Assembly: GCA_012845835.1 (NCBI GenBank)
Contig: JABAKD010000019.1
Location: 8,977,584-9,041,583, forward strand
Origin: Undaria pinnatifida
Taxonomy: Eukaryota > Sar > Phaeophyceae > Laminariales > Alariaceae
DNA: 64,000 bases
Reading direction: 5' to 3'
Within the stretch, counting starts at the first letter, position 1. The number at the start of each line of letters is the position of its first letter. The notes beneath the pieces were generated by a model. That model did no database searches, was not told where the DNA came from, and saw only the letters and a list, made by a program, of their open reading frames with translations. Below, one piece after another: positions 33,240 through 46,172 of this stretch. The translations under genes and the position numbers were made by a program.

Positions 33240-36200
33240 CGCGCTCAATTACGTTACTTCGTTAGTCATACTTCGCTTGGCATAGGTTGGGAGGCGATCA
33301 TGCAGACGGTATGTACGGAATACCTTATATATGTGGTAAGTCTTTATCTCGGGTGGCAAGCCGTGTACGTGGTTTTCCCAGGCGCGAGTAGTGAGACGTA
33401 TGCACCAGTAGGGACCTGGCACATCGTGGGCTGACACACGGTTTCATGTTTTGTATGTTTCTGGTGGAGGCATGAATTACGTTAGCCGTGATACATGCGT
33501 GTACCACCTTTGGTTTGTTCGTGCTTTTTCCGTGGGGTATTCCTCAGCTCCAGAGTGACTGGAGCCTGTTCTGTGACCACGGACTTGATTATGCGAGTTA
33601 ATGTGAGAACAACAACAATTGTCGTCAAGTTGCACTTGAAGTTCACAAAAAATCGTGTCTTGGGGCGAGCAGTAGTATTTAAAGTAAGCTCAAGTGAGAA
33701 ACCTCAGAAAAAACGTTGAATACATACTTTAGCACATATACATGTGACTCCTCTGCCAAGAAACTAGCCGGTACAAATACCGTTCGTATTTTAGCGGGAT
33801 TTTCGTGGAGTTATAAAAATTAAAAATCGCGCTGCTTCGCTTTCGTTTGTTGTTCGATGTCAGCGTTCGAGGGTGTGATATATACAGTATGTAATTTCTC
33901 CGAAATCTTGGATCTCACAGCTAGCTGGAGTGTATGTTTATTTTTATGTTTATGTTTAGTCTATGTACTCGTATGCTCCTTGAGTCAGGAAGAGCCTTAC
34001 TCAGAAAATTTCAAGCACCCGTACCGTAGCATGTGTTTGAGAACCTTGCCCTGTGCGTCATCCATACACAGGCCCTTGACGCGGCAGCGATACGCGCAGT
34101 AGTAGTCGCCCCGTGTCGCGTTGTCCTCGTAGTGAGATCGCGCTGTATCAGCAGAATAGTTGGCTCCTCCTGCCTCAACCGCCTTGTGCCGAAGACATCG
34201 AAAGCGAGGGGGCCGCCTTCTCCGATAGGGGTAATGCTGGCAAGATTGGCAAGATTACCCTGTACTACGATCAACTTCCCACCATACAAAGGCTCCGCAT
34301 GGGTGCCGGCTTTCTCCGGCACCGATGCTCCGGGTAGGGCAGGATGGCAATTCGACTTGTTCGATTCAAAAATATCCGATAGAGAAAAAACCGGTACTAC
34401 GGAACACATAGTAGTGTACGCACGTAGAAGGCAAGGTAATGCCACAAGGGATCGATAAAGACTAACAGTGGACTAGTTTTTTGTGCCTATTCTTGCGTGA
34501 ATCCGATTCTGAGCTTCATAATATTTCGATAGGATAAATCCGAGCCCGCAGACTGACCCTCTAGTCTGGCCACGAAGAGACGGTTCGAGTGCGTTTCTGG
34601 TGTTTTGCCTCAACCAAGCATGCAGGGCCAGCAAGGGGGTGGCCATGTATGCTGCATGTTCTCTACGTGGCCACTGAGAGGCGCGCACTGAACCAGCTTC
34701 TGCTATACACCATGCATGATCGTATCTACATCCCGAGGCTCGCAGACCGACTTTCTGTGTGTATAGTCTGATCGTGGAGAGACTTGCTGACGGTATTCTA
34801 CGCGTGAAACACGGTGTCGCTGCCTTCGTCATGCAATTCCTCGAATGCTATTTTAATGTTGTACATGTTGCCATCTGGGGACGATCGGGTCCCATCCCAG
34901 GATCGTAATCAATCCTCACATACACATACAACTCCGACACAACCCGGAAACAAACACGGATGGATATCACCAGGATTGATATCTCCCCGCACAGTGTGGA
35001 AATCCCCAACCCCACCAACCGGCCGATTTCTGGTTGGCTGGGGGTCGTATATTATAAAGCCAGCTCCACCCTGGGACGATATGGTCCCATCCTCGGTCCA
35101 GAGGTCATTCTATTATCTAAAAGTAAGACAAACCGGGGAATAAAACTATTTATCTCGGGTCGTCACCGCCCCTAACGGTGTGGAAGCCCCAACGCCGTTG
35201 GCTAAAATCGGTGATTGGTTCGAGCTCCAAAGCGCCGCCCCACCCTAGGAGGATAATAGAGGCTCACCAACCAATGGGGGGCAATTCCGTCGCACACGGG
35301 GGAGATAGGGTCCCATCCCCGTTTCAGCGAACCTCCGAATCTCCGCAGCTTCAACAACGCGGGAACTATAACAATGATCTCCCGAGTCAATACCTCCCCG
35401 CACTGCGTGTCAACCGCGACCCCAATGGCTTGTTCGTGATTTGCTGGTAGGCTTTGACCCAATAAGCTCACAATTATTTCGACCCACCTGGGTTTTTTCT
35501 CTCGTACGTTTCGGTATTCGGCAAACGTTTGCAATGCAAGCGCAATTCGACCAGCTATTTGCATGATGGGTCGCAAAAAAAATGCGATTTTAAGCCCATA
35601 TCAGGTTCAACGTGGGCGTGCCGAGCAAGCACGTCAAAAAATAAGGGTGAGAAACACTTTAACAGCAACAAATCAGCACCAAAGGCAACATATATCAACG
35701 AATTAGAGCGATTTGTATCCAGGATTCAGGCCCCCCCGGTTTTAAACACAATTCCAAACCCAAAAAAGTGGGGTGTTCGAAGCAACACGACATAGTAAAC
35801 AGAACTAACACTGGCAACTGGCGCAACACGAGCGTAATAACCGTGGTAAATGCCTGAAATGAGGCCAAAACAGTGCGTAATTAACCCGCGTAATAATGGC
35901 CAAACAGTCATGATGTACTAAAATCACCTCTTTGCCGCTTATGCGACACCGAAAGAAAATGCTGGAAATCCCGATTTCATTCGCTTATCCTAAACACCTA
36001 AGCTCCCTCATATATTTTCCCCGAGTTCTTAGCATATTACTCGAGTATGGCAAAAAAATCGCCATGCGACACCGCAATTCTTGCAAAACGCTCGACTTTA
36101 GGATGAATCTATACAGTTGGTACCCAGAGCGTCGAAGATGAAGCCATGCGGGACATAAGAGCGGTCAAATCGCCATGTGTCTCGGCAAACTGGACGCCAT

Positions 36201-37700
36201 ATATTGTCCGCAACAGATAAGAGCAATGAGCGCCTGCTTCGGCTTGTCACAGGGGGACATTGAATCGCAATACCACCACTGTGTACTTCTGCTGTAAAAT
36301 CTTGTTGCTGTCGCTTTGTCTGAAAAGCCGTTCTCGTATTGTATCAGTTTTATTTTCGTATCCCATCTATTATCCTTTAACACTACTCTCGCCCTCTTAC
36401 TCCCAGTAGTAGTAGAACTCAGATCAGGGGTCACATAGCAGGCCCTCCTGCCCCCTCCCCACTACGGTACATGGCTTAATTTTTATCCCTCGTCGATTCA
36501 CGTCGAATTGTACCTACCGACGCTGCTAGGCGTTCTCAGCAGTTGATTCTATGTTTTTGCATTTCTGCAAATATAATCATATCTCACAACGATGGGAATC
36601 AAACTCAAGGACCAACGCTAGTATTCGAAGTTAACCACTAGATAGACCACCGGGGCGACCGGCTGTATATAATTCATTGGAGATTATAATCAGCAATCAG
36701 CAGCAAAGAGTACGTCAAGTAGGGAGCAACACAACTATTCGCAGTTACGTACCAATAAGACCGCTCTTTTTCCAGTCGACCGCGGCAAACGACCAGAACA
36801 GCAACGGAGGCAGAGGAACCACAGCAACAACAAAGAACGCCTCCCACATCATCTATACTTGTCCATAAAGTATTCTCGGGGAAAAGAACCACCCGCCGAT
36901 GCGATACCGGGACGAATGCATGTCACTGGTTTGTTCCGTGGATACCGTCGTCTATACTACTTACTATACGACCTTCGCGTGGCGCAGCTTAACAGAAAAA
37001 TTTGTTCCCTGATTTTTGGTACACCTCCCCCTTGCTATAAGTCAGACAAATCGTGTGTGTAATGGAGCGCATCGGTGTGTGTGCTCTTACTCGTATCTAT
37101 ATTACTTGTACAAGTACAAACTATGTCAATGTGCCCGAACTACCACACCCTCGAGGCCGTGGACGCAGCCCCTCGTAATGCTGCTGTGTGGCGTTTTCTG
37201 GCGCAATAATCGTAGTCACTACCTCCTGGTTTTAGTCATGCGTGCGCCTACCATGTCTATCCATGTACGTACGTACCTACCGATATTCAATAATAAAATG
37301 CACTACTACTATGATGTCGTACCTACTGCGGTACCATGTGAAATTTCAGTAAATATTGTTTGTTTTGGGACTAACATAACGCCAAAATGGAAATAATGTC
37401 TTGCCAAGTTGAATGTTATCACCCTCTCCATACACATGTACATCAAGATCCGAAGAATAACTGGAGAGTACCGTTCCAAATACACTTGTTTGCGCGCTTC
37501 TCGCTTGTCGCGCTCAGCATCCATCCGCGTTCACGTCGAGGTGCGGGACGGACAGCGCAGGGCGAGGGGCGTCGGAGCCGTCCCCCGAAGACGGCGCTGG
37601 AACGAAGCGATTTGACCGAGAAATTCCAGTTCCGAGAATCCCATACTGAGGCCGAGACGAGAGAAACTCCCGACCAAATCCCTGAAAAAAGAATCATCAT
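33240..37700 (-). repeat. Long composite repeat, copy 1 (R-D plus distal part)
   Basis: 33,250-35,950 is the reverse of 9,020-11,650. From 35,430 to 37,690 it aligns directly with 42,406-44,870, including a SINE-2 copy (36,280-36,661) at the same place. Divergence is substantial throughout, and no frame is conserved clearly enough to call a gene. The copy stops at 37,700, where the satellite begins. 33,630-33,960 is not matched elsewhere, except for a diverged family B head near 33,895-33,950 (reverse). Confidence 0.75.
36280..36661 (-). mobile_element. SINE family 2, copy 3
   Basis: Minus-strand head at 36,661 ('ggtcgccccggtggtcta') and body as in copy 1, ending near 36,290. It occupies the same position as copy 4 in the second long composite repeat, so it was present before those copies separated. 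Confidence 0.7.
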
Positions 37701-37704
37701 ATAT

Positions 37705-39178
37705 GTTGACCCTGATAGCTACACTGTAGTTGTAAGGGGAGTCGCCGACCTATATCCTTAATGAGGACACACAACTCGTAATGCGCGCGATCGGAGTATC
37801 ACACACAGCTTGCAAAGATGAGTTTCGACGAAATCTTCGATCTCACAGCTGGAAGTGTATTTTCATTTTTTATAATATATGCATATATATGGCCCCTTCC
37901 CACCCCCCCCCTCCAAACCTGCTCGCTTTTGATCAAAACCAGGCCCCCTTTCCCTTCACAGCTGTCAGATTTTGTCCCCCTCAAAAACGGGTTTTATTGT
38001 TTCCGCGCACAGACTGACTAAAATCATCCTGTTGACCCTGATAGCTACACTGTAGTTGTAAGGGGAGTCGCCGACCTATATCCTTAATGAGGACACACAA
38101 CTCGTAATGCGCGCGATCGGAGTATCACACACAGCTTGCAAAGATGAGTTTCGACGAAATCTTCGATCTCACAGCTGGAAGTGTATTTTCATTTTTTATA
38201 ATATATGCATATATATGGCCCCTTCCCACCCCCCCCCTCCAAACCTGCTCGCTTTTGATCAAAACCAGGCCCCCTTTCCCTTCACAGCTGTCAGATTTTA
38301 TCCCCCTCAAAAACGGGTTTTATTGTTTCCGCGCACAGACTGACTAAAATCATCCTGTTGACCCTGATAGCTACACTGTAGTTGTAAGGGGAGTCGCCGA
38401 CCTATATCCTTAATGAGGACACACAACTCGTAATGCGCGCGATCGGAGTATCACACACAGCTTGCAAAGATGAGTTTCGACGAAATCTTCGATCTCACAG
38501 CTGGAGTGTATTTTAATTTTTATAATATATATATTACCCCGCCCCCCTCCAAACCCGCTCGCTTTTGATCAAAACCAGGCCCCCTTTCTCTTCACAACTG
38601 TCAGATTTTGTCCCCCTCAGAAACGGGTTTTATAGTTTCCGCGCACAGACTGACTAAAATCATCTTGTTGACCCTGATAGCTACACTGTAGTTGTAAGGG
38701 GAGTCGCCGACCTATATCCTTAATGAGGACACACAACTCGTAATGCGCGCGATCGGAGTATCACACACAGCTTGCAAAGATGAGTTTCGACGAAATCTTC
38801 GATCTCACAGCTGGAGTGTATTTTCATTTTTTATAATATATGCATATATATGGCCCCTTCCCCCCCCCCCCCTCCAAACCCGCTCGCTTTTGATCAAAAC
38901 CAGGCCCCCTTTCCCTTCGCAGCTGTCAGATTTTGTCCCCCTCAGAAACGGGTTTCATAGTTTCCGCGCACAGACTGACTAAAATCATCCTGTTGACCCT
39001 GATAGTTGCACTGTAGTCGTAAGGGGAGTCCTCGACCTATATCCTTAATGAGGACACACAACTCGTAATGCGCGCGATCGGAGTATCATACACAGCTTGC
39101 AAAGATGAGTTTCGACGAAAGCTTCGATCTCACAGCTGGAGTGTATTTTCATTTTTTATAATATATTACCTGGTATGG
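37705..39178 (-). repeat. Satellite of family B units, about 325 bp each
   Basis: Unit starts at GTTGACCCTGATAG fall at 37,705, 38,031, 38,357, 38,667 and 38,992, giving lengths of 326, 326, 310 and 325, then a partial fifth unit. Units 1 and 2 are nearly identical. Unit 3 lacks about 16 bases around 'atatatggcccc'. Each unit is one family B monomer in reverse: AT-rich head, C-rich spacer and 'tttccgcgcacagactgactaaaatcat' in pieces. Confidence 0.93.
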
Positions 39179-39707
39179 CCATTTTGCCTGATCGTGGTCG
39201 CTCATTGGCCGGAGATCGTACATGAAGTAATCGTCATCTGCGGACGATAGGGGCCCATCCCACGATCATAATCCATCCACACATACATATACGACTCGGA
39301 CAACCCGGGAACGAACACGGATATCAGCAGACCTGAGGCCGCGCAGGGGGCAAATGATCCCCAACCCCACCGACCGGCCGACCTCTGATTGGCTGGGGGT
39401 CGTACAGAGCAGCTCCACCCAGGAACGATAGGGTCCGATCCCCGGTCCGGAGGTCATTCTATATCTCTAGAAGTTAGACAAACGGGGATTAAAACCGATC
39501 TCTCCCGGGTCGTCACCGCCCCTCACGGTGGGGAAACTCCAACTCCATTGGCTAAAGGGTCACCAACCAATGGGGGGCAGCTCCGTCGCGCACGGGGGAG
39601 ATAGGGTCCCATCCCCGGTTCAGAAATCCTCCGAACCTCTACAGCTCCAACAACGCGGGAACTTTAACGATGATCTCCCGGGTTGATACCTCCCCGCACG
39701 GTGTGTC

Positions 39708-42405
39708 TATTGGAGTACCTCGTACCCGGGGTTGCCTAGATCATCATGTGGTAGAGCATGTCAAGGTGGGAGCCGTCGATGGGCCCTCGGAAGCAGTCGT
39801 AAAACAGGTACTAGTATATATATTATTGTTGTCTCCGCCGAAGAAGGAAGGGTCACTCTGAACATGCACACCCGAAGACAACTACAATAGCATAATAATA
39901 CACTGAGCCAAAGGGGGCTCAACTCGAACATATCGACGACTGGGACCGCCAATTATATCGATTGTTTTACTCTACTATGTCCGTAGATTTTATGCAGTCA
40001 TACACATCATACATCAGACTTGTGCGCGGGTATAAACCAACATTCCCTCTGCCTGTGTGCCCGTAATGATAACGTTCAACCGAAGCGCACCATACGGAAC
40101 CTTGCTAGTTCAAGCAAGGTACAGCCTCAAATATCCGATGTCAATTTCGAACCAATACTGCCTCTGCTCCAAAAACTTGAATATTGATACCCCACGCCGT
40201 AGCTAGCGGAATCGAACCGCAGTCATTGTAACGGAAATCGCTGATAAGAAGATGGGCGATCAATAGTGCAGTAGGATTAATCCGTGTAAAACCAGAAAGA
40301 AAAACTTTCGATCGTTGTTCAATAAATCAAGCCAAAAATAACCCCAAAACCTAACAATGTTGTTCCCCGAAATTGGTATACCTCCAAATCTTCAATCAAG
40401 CAATGTTCTGGGGGTAGATACTCTCGTCCTCCACATTCTTCCGGCAAATGAAAAAATACTATAACAATTAGTATCAACGCAGACCTGAGTTTGATTCTCG
40501 GACGTTGATACGAGCACATAGTGAATCCTACATCCCTCCTGCTCGTGACTGTCATGATAATGCTCATTCCGTCCTAGATTAATGCAAACTCCAAAATACC
40601 ATCTAAACCCGAAAAAATACAGTATAAGAGTATCGCCTTGAATTAATATTTAATGACCAAAAAAATGAGCTTACATATAACTCCTCCAATCCGGAGGTAA
40701 ACTCCCCCATTCCGGAGTCAAGCCACATTTTGTCGAACCAGCTCCGCTCTGGTTTAGTCCATACCAAGCTCTCAACACGCGTCGGTATTACAGGACCCTT
40801 TGTTTCGGACATGTGCTTTTTCGACTATGGAAGCCAGCATTCATCATATCTACCTACTCTACCTGTTCAAAGAAATCAAGCATCCTGCCAGCTCGACCTC
40901 CAACTATTAAATAATATCACAAACAGTCCCCTTACACCTTATACATGAATCCCGTACCAACATATGGAACTCCCTGATATAAGATGGATCATAACCGTCA
41001 TGCTCATGAGAACAATCAACACGTAAACCGCCACTACCACGTACCAGGTACCAGCCATATAGGATAGACCGCTATTAATAGTACATCAATCAAAACCGTG
41101 ATTTTGTTTTCGACTAAGATCCAAAGTCGTATTTTCGGCAGCAACAATTTTTCCTCAACTCTTTAAAACTGAGGGAAAATGGTTAATTGGAAAGGAACCA
41201 AAGTGCCAACTCGTATTATATACTACAGAAAAATTCAGTTTTCTGCAGTTCACTGACCATATCATCAGGCAATCAAGCATCGCATCTTCTATCGTATCAT
41301 ATAAAAAAAGAAACGACTTGATCTCTTCAGGTACTAATGACTCTACTGAACTGTATGTACCACCTGTTACGCACACAACAACAACACATCAATCAACTCC
41401 ATAGAGAAATATGGAACAACGTAAAACATCTAGGGGAACGAATACGCGCCTTTTGTGAGCCGAAGTTCGTGCTGCCGCGGAAGGGGCGGTCCCCTCTTCC
41501 CTTGATTTGTCCTGCTCGCTTCCTACCCAGACCTTACCCTAATCCCCCTCGGTGCACATGCATGCTGCTGCTCCACGCTCTTCCCATTAGCTTCGCTGGC
41601 TGTCCTTCAACTGCCATCCCCCCTTTCCCAATCATCGTCGCGCAGAATTGCTCGTAACTGCAGCTCAAAAATCAGCCCTGAAATCGCTCGCTCAATGCAA
41701 GCACGTACAAGGAGGTCTGCCTAGCAGGTGAAGGACCGTGGCTCTTCTGGCTCACGCTTTCCGTCCCTGACTGCTCCGCCTCTTCCTGTATCTGGTTGTC
41801 TTAGGCTGCGTCTCGATGGTCTTGCTCTCTGTTGCTGCTGGTGTACGTGCGGGTTCCGTCACTGTCGTGTAGGGTGGAGGTCGACGACGAAGAACAGTCG
41901 CTCCTAAAGCATCCCGGGAAAAAAGTGTCTTGAGTCAGCCCCGGTCCAGCGCTTTCATCTCCCCGAGCTCGGTTCCAATATAATGGCCATCGTTCCCACT
42001 AGTATGAACTAGTGTAAAGGCTTCCTCGCAATACGATTTCCTGTGACGTCACCACGCTAGCGTATTGGAGTACCTCGTACATGGTGTTGCCCAGGGAATC
42101 ATGTGGTAGAGCATGTCAAGGTGGGAGCCGTCGATGGGCCCTCGGAAGCAGTCGTGAAACAGGTACAAGTACTGGTATATATTATCGCTGTCTCCGCCGA
42201 CGAAGGAAGGGCACTCTGAACATGCACGCACACCCGAAGACAACTACAACAGCAGTAATAACATACTGAGCCAAAGGGGGTTCAACTCGAACATATCGAA
42301 GGTTGGGACCGCCAATCATATCAATAGTTCTACTCTACCATTTCCGTAGATTATTTGCAGTCATACACATCGTACATCAGACTTGTGCGCAGGCATACAA
42401 CAACA
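39708..42405 (-). mobile_element. Non-coding LTR-type retroelement
   Basis: Two direct repeats, 39,708-40,042 and 42,063-42,405, are about 90% identical by eye and flank 2.0 kb of unrelated DNA. On the minus strand the repeat starts with TGTTG. It is preceded by a purine-rich GGCAGAGGGAA (40,043-40,053), as expected for a polypurine tract. A TGGTGACGTCACAGG follows the other repeat closely (around 42,055-42,041), a possible primer-binding site. The flanks GTGTC and ACGTC fit a 5-bp duplication, and 35,418 shows the uninterrupted GTGTCAACC. No gag/pol frame exists, so it would depend on an autonomous relative. Confidence 0.75.
40043..42062. other. Internal region of the LTR-type element, no genes seen
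   Basis: ORFs are at most about 105 codons and have no retroelement motifs (no YADD or YMDD, no protease DSG or DTG in context, no zinc knuckle). The sequence is unlike the rest of the window. Confidence 0.5.
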
Positions 42406-43254
42406 ACGTCAACCCTGACCCCATTGGCTTATTCGTAATGGCTGGTAGGCTTTGACCCGATAAGCTACATATATTTCGACCGGCTCAGGTTTTCTCGCAT
42501 ACTTTTCCGTATACGGCAAACATTTGCAATGCGAACGCAATTCGACCAGCTATTTGCATTATAGGTCGCACAAAAAGTTATAATAAACCTTTAATACCTG
42601 GTATCAGGTTGGCGTGCCGAGCAAGCACGATTAAAGTGAGGATAAGAGAAACACTTGAACCGCAACAGCACAGCACCATACGCAGTGTAAATGGACGAAT
42701 TTGAGCGATTTGTAACAAGGATTCAGGGCCCCCCCTGTTTTAAGCACAATTTCAAATATAAAATGAAGCGTTCAAAGCAAACTACATAATGTATTATTAA
42801 TGGAACTAAAAGACTAGCACAACTCGAGAAAAATAACCGTGGAAAAATGCCTGAAATGAGGTCAAAACAGTGCGTATTTGACTCCCTTGATGGCCGAGTC
42901 ATGGAATACTATAATCACCTATTTGTCGCGTATGCGACACCGAAACAAATTGCTGATGATCCCGTTTTCGTTCTCTTACTGGGTAAAAACATGAGCTCGC
43001 TCAAATTTTCGCGGGCTTTCTTGCATGCTACCTGGTACTCGAGTATATAGGGCAAAAAATCGCCATGCACCGGAATTCGTACCAAACGCTCGGCCACAGG
43101 ATGAATCTATACACAGTTGGTACCCAGAGCGTCAAAGATTAAGCCATTCGGGACATAAGAGCGGTAAAATCGCCATGTCCCGGCTTACTAACGATCATAT
43201 ATTGCCCACAACAGATAAGAGCAATGAGCGCCTGCTTCCGCCTGTCACGGGGTG

Positions 43255-43810
43255 ATCTGTGCTGCCGTAATCAATTGCTTGTTGGTGTAGCTTGTTTGAA
43301 AAGCTGTTCTCGATTTTGTACCAGTTTTTTTTCCCATCCCATTACTTATTCTGCCCCTCCTCTCGCCCTCCCTCCCAGTGGTAGTATAACACAGGTCAGG
43401 GGTCACATAGCAGGCCTTCTTGTTGGTGAAGCTTGTTTCAAAAGTTGTTATCGATCTTGTATCAGTTTTTTTTTCCATCCCACTAATTATCCTTGCACTC
43501 TTCTCGCCCTCTCTCCAAGTTGTAGTACAACACAGATCAGGGGTCACATAGCAGGCCCTCCTACCTCCTCCCCACTACGGTACATACCTTAATTTTTATC
43601 GCGAGAGAATTCAGCATTTTCTTCCCTAGTCGATCCGCGTCGAATTGTACCTACCCACGCTGCTAGGGGTTCTAAGCAGGTAGTTGATCCTATTTTTGTA
43701 ATTCTGCAAACATAGTAAAAAATCTCGCAACGAACGGTGGTAACTGAATTCAAGGACCAACGTTAGTAGTATTCGAAGGTAACCACTAGATAGACCCCCA
43801 GGGCGACCGG
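43255..43810 (-). mobile_element. SINE family 2, copy 4, with internal duplication
   Basis: It has the same head and body as the other copies. It contains a 141-bp tandem duplication with unit starts at 43,278 and 43,419 ('cttgttggtg.agcttgttt'), about 85% identical by eye. Confidence 0.75.
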
Positions 43811-44872
43811 CTCTATATAACTCGCTAGTGATGATTAATCAGCAATCAGCCGCAAGGAACACGTCATCGAGTAAGAAGCAAAACAAAAATATTTGTCAGT
43901 TACGTACAACACGATCGCTTTCTTTCCAGATCACCGCGGCAAACGACCAAAACGACGACGGAGACGTGCATCACAGCAACAACAACGCACGCCTTCCACT
44001 CCGACTACACTTCTCCATAGAGCCTTCTAGGGGAAGAAAACCACCCGAAGATGCGATACCGGGACGAATGCATGCCACTGGTTTCCTGCGTCGATACCGT
44101 CTATGCTACAACTACGACCTTCGCGTGGCGCAGTTTAGCAACAGGAACGACTTTTCCCTTGTTTTTTATGTCGAAAAATTATTCCTTACGTTTGGGTACA
44201 CCCTCCCCATCCATCAAATCAGATAAAAAGCGTGTGTGAAATAGAACATGAATCAGCGTGTGTGTTCTTACTCGTACCTATATTACTTGCACAAGTACAA
44301 ACTATGTCTATGTGCACCCTCGAAGCCGTGGACGCAGCCACTCGTAATGCTGCTGTGTGGCTTTTTCTGGCGCAGTAATCGTGATTCACTGCCTTCTCGT
44401 TTTAGTCATGATGCGTGCGCATTTGCCACACGTCTACATCCATGTACGTACGTGTACCTACCAAAATTCAATAAATAAATGCACTCCACTATAATACCTA
44501 CCGCGGAACCATGGGAATATTTTTTACAAAAAATATTAATTGTTTTGGGAAAAAACTGACGCCAATTTGGAAATACTGTCTTGCCAAGTTTTATTTTATT
44601 AACCTCTCCATACGTCAAGAGCCGAAGAATAATTCGAGAGTACCGTTCAAGATTTTTTTTCACGCTTCTTGCTTATCACGCTCAGCTTCCATCCGCGCTC
44701 ACGTCGAGGTGCGGAACGGAGAAGGCCGGGTGAGGGGCGTTGGAGCCGCCCCCTGAAGACGGCGCTCGAACGAAGCGATCTGACCAAAATATTCCAGTTC
44801 CGAGCATTCCTTACTGAGTCCGAGACGAAAAAAACTCCTGGCCAAATCCAAAAAAAAGAGAAAACATATATA

Positions 44873-44891
44873 CGGAGTATATAATACTCCG
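44873..44891. other. Perfect short hairpin
   Basis: CGGAGTAT, a 3-base loop, then ATACTCCG. It lies at the end of the long composite repeat. Confidence 0.7.
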
Positions 44892-44899
44892 AATATATG

Positions 44900-46100
44900 T
44901 AAGTATCAGAAAAACGTTACAGTTAACATTACCTATAAAGTTTCAAGGGCGTTGAATCATAACGTTGCAGTGAACAGGATGGGCTGCCGCCGTAGAGTAC
45001 ACCTGCCCGCATAGCTTGGGCATAGTCCCGAGATCAGGTGAAGGCACCCCCCCACGTCGATCACTCCTTTCACTTCTCTCCTCATTTCCTCCTATTCTTA
45101 TTTTCATGTTTTGACTACGTAAGCTCCACATTCCAAACCATTTTATTTTTTCCTTCTTCACCACAAGTGATGCTAACAGACACTTCGGTGATGCCACACC
45201 GCTGCAGCTCATACCACAGGTTCAGAGCCTCGACACACAACAATGCTGCCCACAGCCCTTTTTAGCTAAAGTGTTTTCTGAAGGACGGAGCTCCTTAACC
45301 CATGCATAATAGCGATACAACGAATAAACGAAATGTGGTCATTGTCATATCATGAGTGTACACACGATAGTACATGCTACGCGTGTGACGTGCAACTATT
45401 TGCGTCGGAGTCCCACACTGCATCCATCACCCCTTGAGCTAGCAGCCCGTGAAGCTTCGCGTGGCTGATCCTGCAATCGTCCGTTTTATTCGTCAAAGTT
45501 TCCTCTGAAGTCCCAAGGCGGTTGACTTAAAATCGCCGTCGGGTCATCTTGTTTGGCACTACAGCGGTAGGATTCCTGTATACCTGTTAATGGGCCGCGG
45601 CGTCATGGGATTTTTTGTGGGGCGTTGAATTTTCGTATGTCTCAAAAGTCAGATTTTGGGTGTGGTATACATATATAGGTTTTATAGAGCTCCTTAATTC
45701 GGGAACCTCCGAAAAAGAAGAACTAGACGAGCACATCTAGACCGTACTAATAGTAGTAAAACCGTTATTTTTTCAACCGCACTCGTATCAACGCTATGTA
45801 TAGGTTCAGGCCAGGCCGAACGCGTGGATGAGGTAGAACCTTTGTATACTGCTAATTCTGTACTGTAACGAGGTGCCGGACGCGTGCCACGCACGGTAGG
45901 GGCTGCTCGGTTGGAAATGTGTATACGTTACCCAAGCGCTGATATCTCGGAGCAAGTAAACGTGTAACTCGATCAAGGATCCCAGATGGCTCTCAGATTA
46001 AGTCCTCAACAGAAAACATTGTACACACAAGTGATATTCTAACCACACATCGGGGAGCTTTTCAGGTAATGATATGCTAAGGATATGCTAAATAATAAGC
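44900..46100. other. Stretch with no recognised gene
   Basis: Several ORFs of 60-90 codons on both strands show no motif. This region is the upstream neighbourhood of the 46,173 gene and may hold its promoter, but I see no convincing element. Confidence 0.35.
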
Positions 46101-46172
46101 CCAAAACATGCTGCCTACCGTGGCGCGCGTCACCCGCTATCTGTTGTTTCACGTCGCAGGTATCCTGTTCCG

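Larger units (their letters stand above)
39186..44870 (-). repeat. Long composite repeat, copy 2, split by an LTR-type element
   Basis: 39,186-39,707 aligns with 34,870-35,420, and 42,406-44,870 aligns with 35,420-37,690. The 2.7 kb between them is the LTR-type element. The distal end (44,580-44,860) keeps 'cctctccatac', 'ccatccgcgctcacgtcgaggtgcgg' in pieces and 'cttactgag.ccgagacga'. Confidence 0.75.

Noticed and set aside
37409-37690. Possible conserved protein (VHVEV, WNEA words, C2-like) shared with 44,690-44,860
   Set aside because: The similarity follows from DNA homology of the composite repeat. The frame contains stops and shifts between the copies.
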